This document shows positions 50,401 through 58,605 of a DNA stretch of 64,000 nt, in pieces. Position 1 is the stretch's first letter; each line of letters begins with the position of its first letter. Location of the stretch: contig NZ_FNGS01000004.1 in the NCBI RefSeq assembly GCF_900103285.1, positions 62,001 to 126,000 on the forward strand. The letters run 5' to 3'. Position numbers and translations under genes: made by a program. The notes under the pieces are model-generated. The model saw nothing but the letters and a program-made list of their open reading frames with translations, did not search any database and was not told the origin of the DNA. This stretch comes from Siphonobacter aquaeclarae (GTDB lineage Bacteria > Bacteroidota > Bacteroidia > Cytophagales > Spirosomataceae).

Positions 50401-50459
50401 ATTCCGACGCCTACCCGCTCGCCAAAACCTGGCTGGCAGGTATTCAAATCCGTTTTTGA
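47406..50459 (+). CDS. SusC/RagA-family TonB-linked outer membrane receptor
   Basis: 1017 residues. After a signal peptide (WWLIALLFLSVPGFAQ) comes a carboxypeptidase-regulatory-like domain (~28-105: IRGTVSSDQHTLPGISVRVK, TQPDGRYEI). The SusC-specific segment LNEVVVIGYGTQKKSDLTGS precedes the plug domain (~115-235, with GVQVTTTSNQPGGATSIRIR and PLYVIDGFPV). A beta-barrel follows, ending in aromatic IQIRF as expected for BAM recognition. It imports glycan fragments or other large ligands with the SusD partner encoded immediately downstream. The coupled sulfatase and FGE genes point to a sulfated glycan (inference). No dedicated sensor (ECF/FecR, HTCS) is adjacent. Confidence 0.96.
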   Translation: MHTPLPAGRPAWWLIALLFLSVPGFAQTIRGTVSSDQHTLPGISVRVKNTNRGTVTQPDGRYEIQASSDAVLVFSGVGYQTQEVSAGGRTLLDVLLAASTSDLNEVVVIGYGTQKKSDLTGSISSISEAQFKRVPIASLDNGLRGRAAGVQVTTTSNQPGGATSIRIRGSNSVNTGSEPLYVIDGFPVYNDNSSAGAGATVGPKLNALSLINPNDIVSVEVLKDASAAAIYGARGANGVVLITTKKGKEGPTQFDFNAYYGVQSVTKKLPLLNATEFAQLVNDANGKAVYTPDQIASFGKGTDWQNLIFRDAPVANYQLTASGGDVKTKYSLSLNYFDQKGVIINSGFKRYSARFNFEKKATDRLTFGTNLTVASTNANQALTNTGGGEGTQGVVVSALDFSPILNVRNSSGAYTLENDRGIPIGNPVATALELTNKSVSNRVLGTLFANYKIIDGLDFRTSVGVDVINTREKYYAPRTILAGYSLQGVGTVSSANSASWLNENTLTYSKTFGQHSLTALAGFSAQHFQRNLVTSSASGFVNDLLGADNLGSGSIINTPTTNTLDWSLVSYIGRINYSFRNRYLVTLTGRADGSSKFGDNNKYGFFPSGSVAWKLSEEDFIKNLNAFDELKLRVSYGKIGNQEISPYQSLAGLSNMSYIIGDKVYKGFAPSNIPNKDLKWETTAQTDVGLDFSLFNGRLNGTIDAYYKKTTDMLLWINVPWSTGFASAIRNIGSMENKGLELSLSAPILTGDFKWNASVNISANRNKVLDLGPVSQILTGEINGYLKISDPVIIRPGVALNGFYGYVSDGIFQSGDNIAGSAQPTAVAGDRRYKDINGDGKIDASDRKYIGFAQPKHYGGMTHDFSYKGFELSATFNWVYGNTILNGTRADLDLPTGQKNSSARVKDRWTPTNPSNTIPRASLNRAFLFSDAQLEDGSYLRLGAATLGYHLPTNWLKQVGLSSAKIYVTGQNLWTWTNYTGYDPETNQSGQNNILRGIDSDAYPLAKTWLAGIQIRF

Positions 50460-50479
50460 TCTTCTATTGCTACCGAACG

Positions 50480-51943
50480 ATGACGAAGAAATTCATACCC
50501 GCTCTCCTCGCCCTGAGTCTGCTGACGACCTCCTGCCAGGATTTTCTGAAGGAAAGTCCGGACTCCCTGATGGTGGAAGGCAACTTCTATAAAACCGAAG
50601 CCGACGCCGAAGCGGCCATCACGGCGGCCTACGACGTACTCAACAACCAATGGGACATCTACTACCGCGGCATTTACCTGCTCGCGGAGCTACCCACGGA
50701 TAATGCCGAATGCGGTCAGGGTGTCGCGAACTCTTACATTTTCGCACTGAAAGATTACACCACCGGCCCCGTAAACGACCGGATCTACACCCTGTATACG
50801 GCGTTATACAAAGCAATCGCAAACGCCAATGTGGCGCTCGACAAGATTCCCGCGATTTCCTTCACGGACGAAACGAAGAAAAACCGCCTCCTGGCTGAGG
50901 CCCGGTTTATCCGCGGGCTATTGTATTTCAACCTCGTACGCCTTTTCGGAGACGTGCCGCTGGTTGTACACCAGACCACTTCTCTGGGCGACGTAAATGC
51001 ACCACGGGCCAAAGCGGAAGATGTTTACAAGCAAATCGTCGAAGATTTTACCTTCGGAGAGAAAAACCTGGACGCTACGGCCACCGCAGCTACAGCCGGC
51101 CGGCCTACCCGTACGGCCGCGACGGGCCTGCTCGCCAAGGTATACCTCACCCTGAAAGACTACCCCAATGCCCGCGACAAGGCCAAAGCGGCCCTCGGCG
51201 ACGCGCAGTATGGCCTCTTTGCCAGCTATTTTGACCTGTTTGCACCGGCCAACAAGATCAACAAAGAGTTCATCTTCGCAATCCAGAACAAGGGAGGTAC
51301 GGGTACCGGCAACGGCTTCGGCATGGCGCTTTACCTGCCCCGGGCGACGATCGCCCTTCCGGGTGGAGGTACCGTCGCCGGCAACAGTGCCGACGTACCT
51401 ACCCAGGAATTTTACGACAGCTTCAAAGCGGGCGATTTACGGAGAGACCGTACGTTTTTCACGAAGTACGACGCAGGCGCAGGCGCGGCAACCTTCCGGC
51501 CGCACTGGTACAAATTCTTCGATCCTGCCGCGATTACGACGCTCGGAGAAGGCAACCTGAACTACCCCGTTTTGCGGTATTCGGATCTGTTGCTTACCTA
51601 TGCAGAAGCGTTGAACGAAATCGGCGGTCCGACGGCCGATGCCTACCAGGCTATCAATCAGGTACGGCGCCGGGCATACGGAAAATCGGGTGCGGATGCG
51701 GCAGTGGATCTCGCCGGTTTATCTCAAAGTACCTTCCGCGACGCCGTCCTCGACGAGCGCCGCTGGGAATTCGGTTTCGAAGACCATCGCTGGTTTGACC
51801 TCGTCAGGACAGGCAAGCTTGTCAGCCTTCTCCGCGCCAAAGGCAATACCCGCATTCAGGATTACCATACCCTCTTCCCGATTCCGCAGCGGGAGCGGGA
51901 CGTCAACCCGAATCTGACCCAGAATCCCGGATATCCGAATTAA
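50480..51943 (+). CDS. SusD/RagB-family surface glycan-binding lipoprotein
   Basis: 487 residues from MTKKFIPALLALSLLTTSC, with a lipoprotein signal (lipobox L-T-T-S-C, Cys near 19). The N-terminal SusD segment FLKESPDSLMVEGNFYKTEADAEAAITAAY (cited in part) and RFIRGLLYFNLVRLFGDVPLV carry the TPR-like helices. The C-terminal FPIPQRERDVNPNLTQNPGY is the typical SusD ending. An upstream in-frame ATG at 50456 overlaps the susC stop but would bury the signal peptide, so 50480 was chosen. It forms the lid over the SusC barrel. A 28-bp perfect palindrome follows its stop. Confidence 0.96.
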   Translation: MTKKFIPALLALSLLTTSCQDFLKESPDSLMVEGNFYKTEADAEAAITAAYDVLNNQWDIYYRGIYLLAELPTDNAECGQGVANSYIFALKDYTTGPVNDRIYTLYTALYKAIANANVALDKIPAISFTDETKKNRLLAEARFIRGLLYFNLVRLFGDVPLVVHQTTSLGDVNAPRAKAEDVYKQIVEDFTFGEKNLDATATAATAGRPTRTAATGLLAKVYLTLKDYPNARDKAKAALGDAQYGLFASYFDLFAPANKINKEFIFAIQNKGGTGTGNGFGMALYLPRATIALPGGGTVAGNSADVPTQEFYDSFKAGDLRRDRTFFTKYDAGAGAATFRPHWYKFFDPAAITTLGEGNLNYPVLRYSDLLLTYAEALNEIGGPTADAYQAINQVRRRAYGKSGADAAVDLAGLSQSTFRDAVLDERRWEFGFEDHRWFDLVRTGKLVSLLRAKGNTRIQDYHTLFPIPQRERDVNPNLTQNPGYPN

Positions 51944-51950
51944 ACCAATA

Positions 51951-51978
51951 GCCTGACGGGCCGGCCGGCCCGTCAGGC
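51951..51978 (+). other. 28-bp perfect palindrome between susD and sulfatase genes
   Basis: GCCTGACGGGCCGG is followed directly by its reverse complement. In RNA it would be a very stable G/C-rich hairpin. No T run follows (ATCTTTAC), so it is more likely to stabilise the susCD mRNA end or attenuate downstream expression than to terminate fully. Confidence 0.75.
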
Positions 51979-52009
51979 ATCTTTACTAAATCTGTTTTTG
52001 TATACCACC

Positions 52010-53536
52010 ATGAAGCTATTCCCTTTTCTGGCTGCTTCGGCTCTGACAGTGGGCTCCGTTTTCGCCCAGCAGACCCGTCCGAATGTGATTTTTATCTTTT
52101 CGGACGACCACACGCACCAGACCATCAGCGCCTATGGCAGCAAGCTCGCGCGGACGCCGAACATCGACCGGATCGCCAACGAGGGCGCCATCCTGTACAA
52201 CAATATCGTGACCAACTCGATCTGCGGACCGAGCCGGGCTACGCTCCTGACCGGGAAGTTCAGCCACCAGAACGGATACAAGCTCAACGAAAAGAAGTTT
52301 GATACCAACCAGCCCGTTTTCCCCGAAAAACTTCAGGAAAACGGCTACCAGACTGCCTGGATCGGGAAAATGCACCTAAATGCGCTGCCAAACGGGTTTG
52401 ACTACCTGAATGTCCTTCCCGGACATGGTCATTACTATGGCTCTGATTTTGTCAATTCAAAAAGCGATACCGTCCGCTATCCGGGGTATGTGACGAATGT
52501 GATCACGGATCTGTCGCTCGACTGGCTCACCAAGCGGGATCAGTCCAAGCCATTTTTCCTCGTCGTCGGCCACAAGGCTACCCACCGGGAGTGGTATCCG
52601 GATGTGCAGGACCTCGGCGCATACGACAACGTGACGTTCCCCCTTCCGTCCACCTTTTACGACACCTATGAAGGACGGGAAGCGGCCGCGAAGCAGGACA
52701 TGACCATCGACAAGACCATGCGCCTCAAGGAAGACCTCAAAGTACATGCCGACTACGATACCAAAGGCCGCTGGAGTACCTTCGCCCGGATGTCTCCGGA
52801 AGAAAAGAAAGCGTTCAAAGCGTATTACGAAGGCAAGGTTTCCAAGGAATTTGACGCGAAAAACCTGAGCGGTAAAGCCCTGGTAGAGTGGAAATTCCAG
52901 CGGTACCTGAAAGATTACCTTTCCACGGCCAACTCCCTCGACCGCAACATCGGCAAGCTCCTCGACTACCTCGACAAGTCCGGTCTCGCCAAAAATACCG
53001 TTGTCATCTACGCCTCCGATCAGGGCTTTTACATGGGCGAACACGGCTGGTTCGACAAGCGGTTTATCTACGAAGAATCGCTGAAAACACCCTTTGTGAT
53101 CCGTTATCCGGGCGTAGTGAAGCCGGGGACAAAAGTCAACCAGATCGTCAGCAACATCGACTGGGCGCCGACCGTTCTCAACATTACCGGCTCAAAAATT
53201 CCGGCAGAAATCCAGGGAGAATCCTTCCTCCCACTGCTGAAAGGCGAGAAAGCGCCCTGGCGCAAGGAAGCCTACTACCACTATTACGAGTTTCCGCAGC
53301 CGCACCACGTGTACCCGCACTTCGGCGTCCGTTCGGAACAGTTTACGTTGGTGCATTTTTACGGGGAAATCAATACCTGGGAACTCTTTGATCTGAAGAA
53401 AGATCCCCAGCAGTTGCACAACCTGTACGGGCAGAAAGGATACGAAAAAATCACCGCAGAGCTGAAAGACAAACTCCGCAAACTCATGGTACAGTACAAG
53501 GATCAGGAAGCCCTTGAAATTCTGGGTAAAAACTAA
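52010..53536 (+). CDS. Exported Cys-type sulfatase (S1 family; GlcNAc-6-O-sulfatase-like)
   Basis: 508 residues from MKLFPFLAASALTVGSVFAQ, a Sec signal peptide. Metal-binding SDDH (31-34) is followed by the modification motif ICGPSRATLLTGK, in which Cys72 should be converted to formylglycine. Later motifs are the WIGKMHL block, HKATHREWYPD (H-K-x-x-H-R-x-W, reminiscent of the S1_11 N-acetylglucosamine-6-sulfatase subfamily) and YASDQGFYMGEHGWFDKR with the second metal site. It removes sulfate esters from a glycan, presumably that bound by SusCD. The subfamily call is tentative. Starting at 51998 would add four residues before the signal. The FGE gene follows 6 bp later. Confidence 0.93.
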   Translation: MKLFPFLAASALTVGSVFAQQTRPNVIFIFSDDHTHQTISAYGSKLARTPNIDRIANEGAILYNNIVTNSICGPSRATLLTGKFSHQNGYKLNEKKFDTNQPVFPEKLQENGYQTAWIGKMHLNALPNGFDYLNVLPGHGHYYGSDFVNSKSDTVRYPGYVTNVITDLSLDWLTKRDQSKPFFLVVGHKATHREWYPDVQDLGAYDNVTFPLPSTFYDTYEGREAAAKQDMTIDKTMRLKEDLKVHADYDTKGRWSTFARMSPEEKKAFKAYYEGKVSKEFDAKNLSGKALVEWKFQRYLKDYLSTANSLDRNIGKLLDYLDKSGLAKNTVVIYASDQGFYMGEHGWFDKRFIYEESLKTPFVIRYPGVVKPGTKVNQIVSNIDWAPTVLNITGSKIPAEIQGESFLPLLKGEKAPWRKEAYYHYYEFPQPHHVYPHFGVRSEQFTLVHFYGEINTWELFDLKKDPQQLHNLYGQKGYEKITAELKDKLRKLMVQYKDQEALEILGKN

Positions 53537-53542
53537 CGATTC

Positions 53543-54622
53543 ATGACAATCCGAGCATTTTCCCTCCTTGCGCTTCTGGGAAGCCTCGCGGCCTGTCAGG
53601 AGAAAAAGCCCCAGACAGCAGAGGCAGTCGACTCGGCTGCCATCTGCTCAACCGGCGTATGCAAGGTTCCCAGCCGGTTTGCTGCCCTGCGAAGCGAGGC
53701 TCCGGCCGCGGATACTGCCGGTGCGGTAGCTTCGGTCAACGGTATGGTACGTATTCCGGGCGGAGATTTCGCGATGGGTTCTGACGATTTCGAGGACACA
53801 AAACCGGTACATACCGTGCACGTAGATCCGTTCTGGATGGACGAGCACGAAGTTACCAATGCTGAGTTCGCTGCCTTTGTCAAAGCGACGAAGTATGTGA
53901 CGGTTGCCGAGCGGAAGCTGAACCCGGCAGATTATCCCGGCGTACCTGCTGATAAGCTCGTTCCCGGCTCGGCGGTTTTCACACCTCCGGCAAAGCCCGT
54001 TCCGCTCGACGATCCCCTGCAATGGTGGGAATACGTCGCCGGCGCAAACTGGCGGCATCCGAAAGGTCCGAATACCGTTGCAAAACCCAACGAACCGGTC
54101 GTGCAGGTATGCTACGAAGACGCCGCCGCCTACGCCAAATGGGCAGGCAAGCGCCTCCCTACCGAAGCCGAATGGGAATTTGCCGCCCGCGGCGGACGCA
54201 CCGGCAAGCATCCCTATTATTGGGGAGACCAGTTGAAACCCAACGGCAAGTGGGTCGCCAATATCCATCAGGGGCATTTTCCGGACCGGAACGCGAAGGA
54301 AGATGGCTTTACCGAGCTCGCGCCGGTCAAAACCTATCCGGCCAATCCCTATGGTTTGTACGACATGGACGGGAATGTATGGGAATGGTGCGCCGATTAC
54401 TACCGGCCTGATTATTACGCCAAAAGCACGAAGAATAACCCAAAGGGTCCGAACGACAGCTATGACCCGCAGGAGCCCGGGGCCGTCAAACGGGTACAGC
54501 GGGGCGGCTCCTTCCTCTGCAGCGATCAGTACTGCATCCGGTACAAGGCCGGAAGCCGCGGCAAGGGAGAAGTTTCCAGCGGATCGAATAACCTGGGATT
54601 CAGGTGTGTGAAGGGGATTTAA
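53543..54622 (+). CDS. Lipoprotein formylglycine-generating enzyme (sulfatase-modifying factor)
   Basis: 359 residues with a lipoprotein signal (LLALLGSLAAC, Cys18), then a low-complexity linker (~20-70). The FGE-sulfatase domain contains MVRIPGGDFAMGSDD, DPFWMDEHEVTNAEFAAFV, RLPTEAEWEFAARGG, DMDGNVWEWCADYY and RGGSFLCSDQYCIRYKAGSR. The last holds a cysteine pair (Cys326 and Cys331) at the positions of the two copper-binding active-site cysteines of true FGEs (Cys336/Cys341 in the human enzyme). Most FGE-like domain proteins lack this pair, so real formylglycine-forming activity is likely. Being exported, it would act on the sulfatase encoded just upstream after secretion. Confidence 0.92.
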   Translation: MTIRAFSLLALLGSLAACQEKKPQTAEAVDSAAICSTGVCKVPSRFAALRSEAPAADTAGAVASVNGMVRIPGGDFAMGSDDFEDTKPVHTVHVDPFWMDEHEVTNAEFAAFVKATKYVTVAERKLNPADYPGVPADKLVPGSAVFTPPAKPVPLDDPLQWWEYVAGANWRHPKGPNTVAKPNEPVVQVCYEDAAAYAKWAGKRLPTEAEWEFAARGGRTGKHPYYWGDQLKPNGKWVANIHQGHFPDRNAKEDGFTELAPVKTYPANPYGLYDMDGNVWEWCADYYRPDYYAKSTKNNPKGPNDSYDPQEPGAVKRVQRGGSFLCSDQYCIRYKAGSRGKGEVSSGSNNLGFRCVKGI

Positions 54623-54623
54623 A

Positions 54624-54701
54624 AAGAAGAAGGCGGCTGATGGGCCGCCTTCTTCCGTTAAATGCGTGGAATTGCGAGATTATACGAGAATCTCGCAATT
54701 T
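54624..54701. terminator. Double hairpin terminator between convergent genes
   Basis: Hairpin 1 (AAGAAGGCGGC / GCCGCCTTCTT, 54627-54654) has a T-rich tract when read on the minus strand. Hairpin 2 (AATTGCGAGATT / AATCTCGCAATT, 54670-54700) is a perfect 12-bp stem whose edge overlaps the stop codon of the threonine aldolase gene. They separate the FGE transcript from the oppositely oriented aldolase transcript. Confidence 0.8.
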
Positions 54702-55719
54702 ATACCTTCTTCCATCTCGCCCTTACCTCCGCCAACTGATCATCATCAACATCCAAATGCGTCACCAGCCGTACATTGTCTTTGCCGAACGGCGCGCAGC
54801 GAATGCCGACAGCGGCGAGTTTGGCTACGTAGTCGGTGGACAACAGTCCATCAGCCAGTTCGAAAATAACAATGTTGGTATACACAGGAAGGACGCCTGT
54901 CACCTCCGGCACTTCCCGGACAATACCTTCCAGTTCCTTGGCCCGGCGGTGATCTTCTTTCAACCGGGCTACATGGTGATCGAGTGCATAGATACCTGCT
55001 CCGGCCAGGTATCCGGCCTGTCGCCAGCCACCGCCGAAACGCTTGCGTACCCGGCGGGCCTGTTTGATGAAGGTTTTTGTACCCAGCAGCAGTGAACCAA
55101 CCGGGCATCCCAGGCCTTTCGACAAACAAATCGAGATCGAATCGAACACCTGCCCGTACTGCAGCGGCGTTTCTCCTGTTTCGACAAGGGCATTGAAGAG
55201 ACGGGCGCCGTCGAGATGCAGGCTCAGGTTGTTTTCGATGCAAACGGCTTTGATGCGCGCTATTTCCTTCAGATCATAGTAGCACCCACCTCCCTTGTTT
55301 ACCGTATTTTCGAGTGAAACCAGTCGGGAAACCGGCGCATGTATGTCGTCGGCTTTAATGGAATCCTGCACCTGCTCGGCAGAAATCCGGCCATAATCGC
55401 CCGTCAGCAGTGTCGCGGACACATGCGAATTGCTCATCATGCCGCCGCCTTCATACAGGTAAATATGCGACAGCGCGTCGCAGATGACTTCGTCGCCCGG
55501 CTGGGTATGTACCTTGATGGCAATCTGGTTGGTCATCGTGCCGGAGGGGCAGAAAAGCGCGGCTTCGTAGCCGAAGAGCGCCGCCGCTTTTTCTTCCAGG
55601 GCATTGACGGTCGGGTCATCTTGAAAGACATCGTCTCCGACAGGCGCCGAAAACATGGCGTCAAGCATGCCTTTCGTCGGCCGGGTGACGGTATCGGAAC
55701 GGAGGTCAATCGGTGTCAT
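54700..55719 (-). CDS. ltaE: Low-specificity L-threonine aldolase
   Basis: 339 residues, PLP-dependent fold type I. The start [19 protein letters not shown] is the family hallmark (L-R-S-D-T-V-T-x-P). Other blocks are [33 protein letters not shown] and the PLP lysine Lys201 in [14 protein letters not shown], followed by the G-G-G-W-R-Q-A-G segment. It cleaves threonine and allo-threonine to glycine and acetaldehyde in the cytoplasm. Its start overlaps by 4 bp the stop of purU, so the genes are co-translated; both feed glycine/one-carbon metabolism, which makes the pairing sensible. Confidence 0.95.
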   Translation of the reverse strand: MTPIDLRSDTVTRPTKGMLDAMFSAPVGDDVFQDDPTVNALEEKAAALFGYEAALFCPSGTMTNQIAIKVHTQPGDEVICDALSHIYLYEGGGMMSNSHVSATLLTGDYGRISAEQVQDSIKADDIHAPVSRLVSLENTVNKGGGCYYDLKEIARIKAVCIENNLSLHLDGARLFNALVETGETPLQYGQVFDSISICLSKGLGCPVGSLLLGTKTFIKQARRVRKRFGGGWRQAGYLAGAGIYALDHHVARLKEDHRRAKELEGIVREVPEVTGVLPVYTNIVIFELADGLLSTDYVAKLAAVGIRCAPFGKDNVRLVTHLDVDDDQLAEVRARWKKV

Positions 55720-56588
55720 TCGAATACGACAGTTTTATTATCCTTCACGAAAACGCGGTCTTCAAAAACCAGCTTGAGGGCCTTCGCAAGCGCGATTTTC
55801 TCTACGTCGCGGCCGGCTGCTGCCAGTTCCTGCCAGGTTTTGGAGTGATTGACGGGAATGACATCCTGCGTAATGATCGGCCCTTCGTCGAGGTGCTCGT
55901 TGACAAAGTGGGCCGTCGCCCCGATGATTTTCACGCCCCGCTCAAACGCCTGGCGGTAGGGATTGGCGCCGACAAACGCCGGCAGGAAGGAATGGTGAAT
56001 GTTGATGATACGACGGGGAAAACGGCTCTGAAACTCAGCCGACAGGATGCGCATGTACTTCGCCAGTACCAGGTAATCAGGCTGATAGCCTTCCACGACA
56101 GACAGTACGGCTGCCTCGTGCTCCACCCGGGTGAGCCCTTCCGCCGAAACGAGAAAAAACGGAATATTGAATTTCTCGACCAGCGGACGGAGCGTATCGT
56201 GGTTGGCTACTACCGCCAGAATGTCCAGATTGAGGTCTTTATAGGCGTTCCGGATGAGCAGATCACTGAGGCAATGGTGCTCCTTGGTTGCGAGTAAAAC
56301 GACTTTTTTCGGCTGCACGGTCGTCAGCGAAATCGTTACCGTATCGGGCAGGATTCCCCGCAGGGCGTTCACGACCTTTTCTTCCTGGCATTCCCCCGAA
56401 AACTCGGTACGCATGAAGAAATGACCGGAAGTACGGTCAACAAACTCGTCGTTTCGGAGGACATTCAACTCGTGGTGGTAGAGAACGCCGGTGATTTTAT
56501 GAACCAAACCCTTCTCGTCGGGGCAGTCAATGCGGAGAATGTAGGTAGACAAGGAAGCGAAACCGTTTGACAGTGAAACTTTCCACAA
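55716..56588 (-). CDS. purU: Formyltetrahydrofolate deformylase
   Basis: 290 residues. The N-terminal ACT domain ([21 protein letters not shown]) is followed by a formyltransferase-type catalytic domain. That domain contains [18 protein letters not shown], the [11 protein letters not shown] motif with catalytic Asn/His, and [16 protein letters not shown] with the catalytic Asp. It releases formate from 10-formyl-THF, balancing one-carbon pools. A start ~13 codons later (before STYILRID) cannot be excluded, since the first residues ([13 protein letters not shown]) are not part of the domain. It is the first gene of the purU-ltaE pair. Confidence 0.95.
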   Translation of the reverse strand: MWKVSLSNGFASLSTYILRIDCPDEKGLVHKITGVLYHHELNVLRNDEFVDRTSGHFFMRTEFSGECQEEKVVNALRGILPDTVTISLTTVQPKKVVLLATKEHHCLSDLLIRNAYKDLNLDILAVVANHDTLRPLVEKFNIPFFLVSAEGLTRVEHEAAVLSVVEGYQPDYLVLAKYMRILSAEFQSRFPRRIINIHHSFLPAFVGANPYRQAFERGVKIIGATAHFVNEHLDEGPIITQDVIPVNHSKTWQELAAAGRDVEKIALAKALKLVFEDRVFVKDNKTVVFE

Positions 56589-56628
56589 AAAACGGCAATC
56601 CCCGAACGACCTGCAAGTAGGCGGCCCC

Positions 56629-57207
56629 TTAGCCGATGGATTTACCGGTATTCTTCCGCTTCCGCAGGCGGGACAGCCGTACAGCGATGAAGTACAGCAT
56701 CGCCAGCACGATCACCGCGATGAATACCGGGAAGAACAGCCCAACGATGGAAAAGACCGTCGCCAGTCCGTTTTCAGCAGACGCGACGACCGGATTACCC
56801 AATCCGCCCGTCGTAGCCGTAGACCCTAGCCTCAGCAACGCGGTACCGGCCTGGACGAGCCCGGCAGAGCCGCCGCCGACGATCAGGCCGAGCGCCCATT
56901 TGAGTGCGGGTTCGGACGAGGGCAGTACGGACGTCATCAGCAGCGTGCCGGCAACGACCGAAGCCGGCGTCGCTACCGAATCCAGCAAATGATCGACATA
57001 CGGAAAGTAGTAGCCGACTACTTCGGCGAGGGTGGCGGAAGCGAGAATGGCAAAGGCCGTCCATCCCCCTAGCCATTCCATCCCGGCCGACGGCGTCAGG
57101 TATCCCGTCAGGAAGGCAATATTGGCCGTCAGCAGCGGAATAAACACGCGGAAGCCCGAGCAGGCCGCCAGCGCTAATCCGAGGCAAAAAGGAAGAATGT
57201 ATTCCAT
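56629..57207 (-). CDS. DUF4126 family membrane protein
   Basis: 192 residues from MEYILPFCLGLALAACSGFR; an in-frame ATG at 57270 would add 21 residues with no membrane character. It has about five membrane helices, with conserved SGFRVFIPLL near the start and WLGGWTAFAILASATLAEVVGYYFPYVDHLLD in the middle (cited in part), typical of DUF4126. The glycine-rich GLIVGGGSAGLVQAGTALLR lies in a later helix. Function is not established. It is encoded 13 bp downstream of the antiporter gene on the same strand, so the two are probably one transcript. Confidence 0.88.
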   Translation of the reverse strand: MEYILPFCLGLALAACSGFRVFIPLLTANIAFLTGYLTPSAGMEWLGGWTAFAILASATLAEVVGYYFPYVDHLLDSVATPASVVAGTLLMTSVLPSSEPALKWALGLIVGGGSAGLVQAGTALLRLGSTATTGGLGNPVVASAENGLATVFSIVGLFFPVFIAVIVLAMLYFIAVRLSRLRKRKNTGKSIG

Positions 57208-57220
57208 AGTTGGTTGAAAG

Positions 57221-58447
57221 TTAATGCCCCAGCGGCAAATCCGATGTATCCGATAATTCCGGCTGATCAATCCGCTGCCCGGTTTGCCGGGCGTAATAGA
57301 TCAGCCCGCCGGTCATGACGAGGTTGGTGACAATTACCGTAAACAGCAGCACACCGCTGAAGCCGGGCAGTACCATCGTCGACGGAATACCAAAATACAG
57401 CAATACCGTAATCAGCCCCCGCGGCGCAATGAATAGTTCAGGTACCAGCGGCAGGTTGAGTACCCATTTCAGATACATCGCCCGCATGGTATACAGGCAG
57501 AGTACCATGATCCCGCCGATCAGCCAGACCTTCATATTTACCAGCGACGCGATGTCGATCGAAAAGCCAAAAAGCACGAAAAAGTAGGTACGGATCAAAA
57601 AGGCGCTTTCCGCGGTAATGGATTTGAATACCGGTAGCTCCTCGTCCAGCTTTTCGTGTTCGAGGTATTTCCGGAGAAATTTCGGAATAACCAGGTCTAT
57701 GTTGTTCATCATCAGGCCGAAAGCCAGGATCAGGAGCAGCGGCGACAGGTGAAAGAGCTTCGCCAGCGAGTACACCAGAATCAGCAGGGCGATGATGAGG
57801 AAGAACTTCACGTGCTGGGTAATGCGGCTCATCAGGTAGACCAGCACGCAGCATCCGACCAGACACATGACCAGAATCAGAACAATCTCCCCGAAAAATG
57901 CTCCGACCGACCCCGCGGTCAGGTTATCATTCGCCAGCACAAAATTGAAAAGCATGACGCCGAGGATATCCGAAAAAGAACTTTCATAGGTGATAAACTC
58001 CCGCTTTGCCGGATCAGTCAGGTGCGCGACACTCGGTATGGCCACGGCGCTGCTGATGACCGCCAGCGGAACCGCGTTGAGCAGCCCCCGGTGAAAATCC
58101 CCGAAGGCAATAGCCAGAGGCGTCGCCATGGTGAAGGCCGTCGCTACCAGAATACCCAGGGCGGCGGCCAGCGATTGCGAAATAATCTTGCTTTTTTTAC
58201 GATCCAGCTCCAGTTCCAGCGCCCCTTCGAGGACGATCAGAATAAGCCCGACCGTTCCGAGCGCGGGCAGCGCACTCGATACCGCCGACAGATGAAAACC
58301 GCGGGAATCAGCGAAAATACGCAGGCCTACTCCCAGTCCGAGCAGCAGCAGTACCGACGGAATATTCGTTTTCTTCGTGATAAAATTGAAGAGATACGAG
58401 ACCAGAATCAGGCTGCTGCTGACAATCAAAATCCAGTTGGTATTCAT
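57221..58447 (-). CDS. CPA-type cation:proton antiporter
   Basis: 408 residues with about 11-12 membrane helices and almost no soluble tail. Segments such as PSVLLLLGLGVGLRIF, LGTVGLILIVLEGALELELD and AVISSAVAIPSVAHL correspond to the helix 2, 4 and 5 regions of monovalent cation/proton antiporters. The family's paired acidic residues are not both obvious: E-L-E-L-D and S-D-I-L-G are the acidic sites seen. It probably exchanges Na+ or K+ for H+ at the inner membrane. No C-terminal TrkA domain is present. It is divergent from the ABC exporter gene, with ~160 bp between. Confidence 0.85.
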   Translation of the reverse strand: MNTNWILIVSSSLILVSYLFNFITKKTNIPSVLLLLGLGVGLRIFADSRGFHLSAVSSALPALGTVGLILIVLEGALELELDRKKSKIISQSLAAALGILVATAFTMATPLAIAFGDFHRGLLNAVPLAVISSAVAIPSVAHLTDPAKREFITYESSFSDILGVMLFNFVLANDNLTAGSVGAFFGEIVLILVMCLVGCCVLVYLMSRITQHVKFFLIIALLILVYSLAKLFHLSPLLLILAFGLMMNNIDLVIPKFLRKYLEHEKLDEELPVFKSITAESAFLIRTYFFVLFGFSIDIASLVNMKVWLIGGIMVLCLYTMRAMYLKWVLNLPLVPELFIAPRGLITVLLYFGIPSTMVLPGFSGVLLFTVIVTNLVMTGGLIYYARQTGQRIDQPELSDTSDLPLGH

Positions 58448-58605
58448 CCTTGGAAACTTTTAGGCAGGTTATGTGCTTTCATGGAAACGGATGCTGAATT
58501 TTGCTTTCGGAGAACGAACCCATCCTTCCGGGACCGGGTCTCTTGCATACACTGAATCAGCGGTCGGTTTCCCTGAATTTCGACCGAAAATAATCTTTTC
58601 TCAAC

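Noticed and set aside
49017-50447. Open minus-strand frame of 476 codons opposite susC
   Set aside because: It lies entirely in a well-defined SusC barrel region and shows no protein-like pattern.
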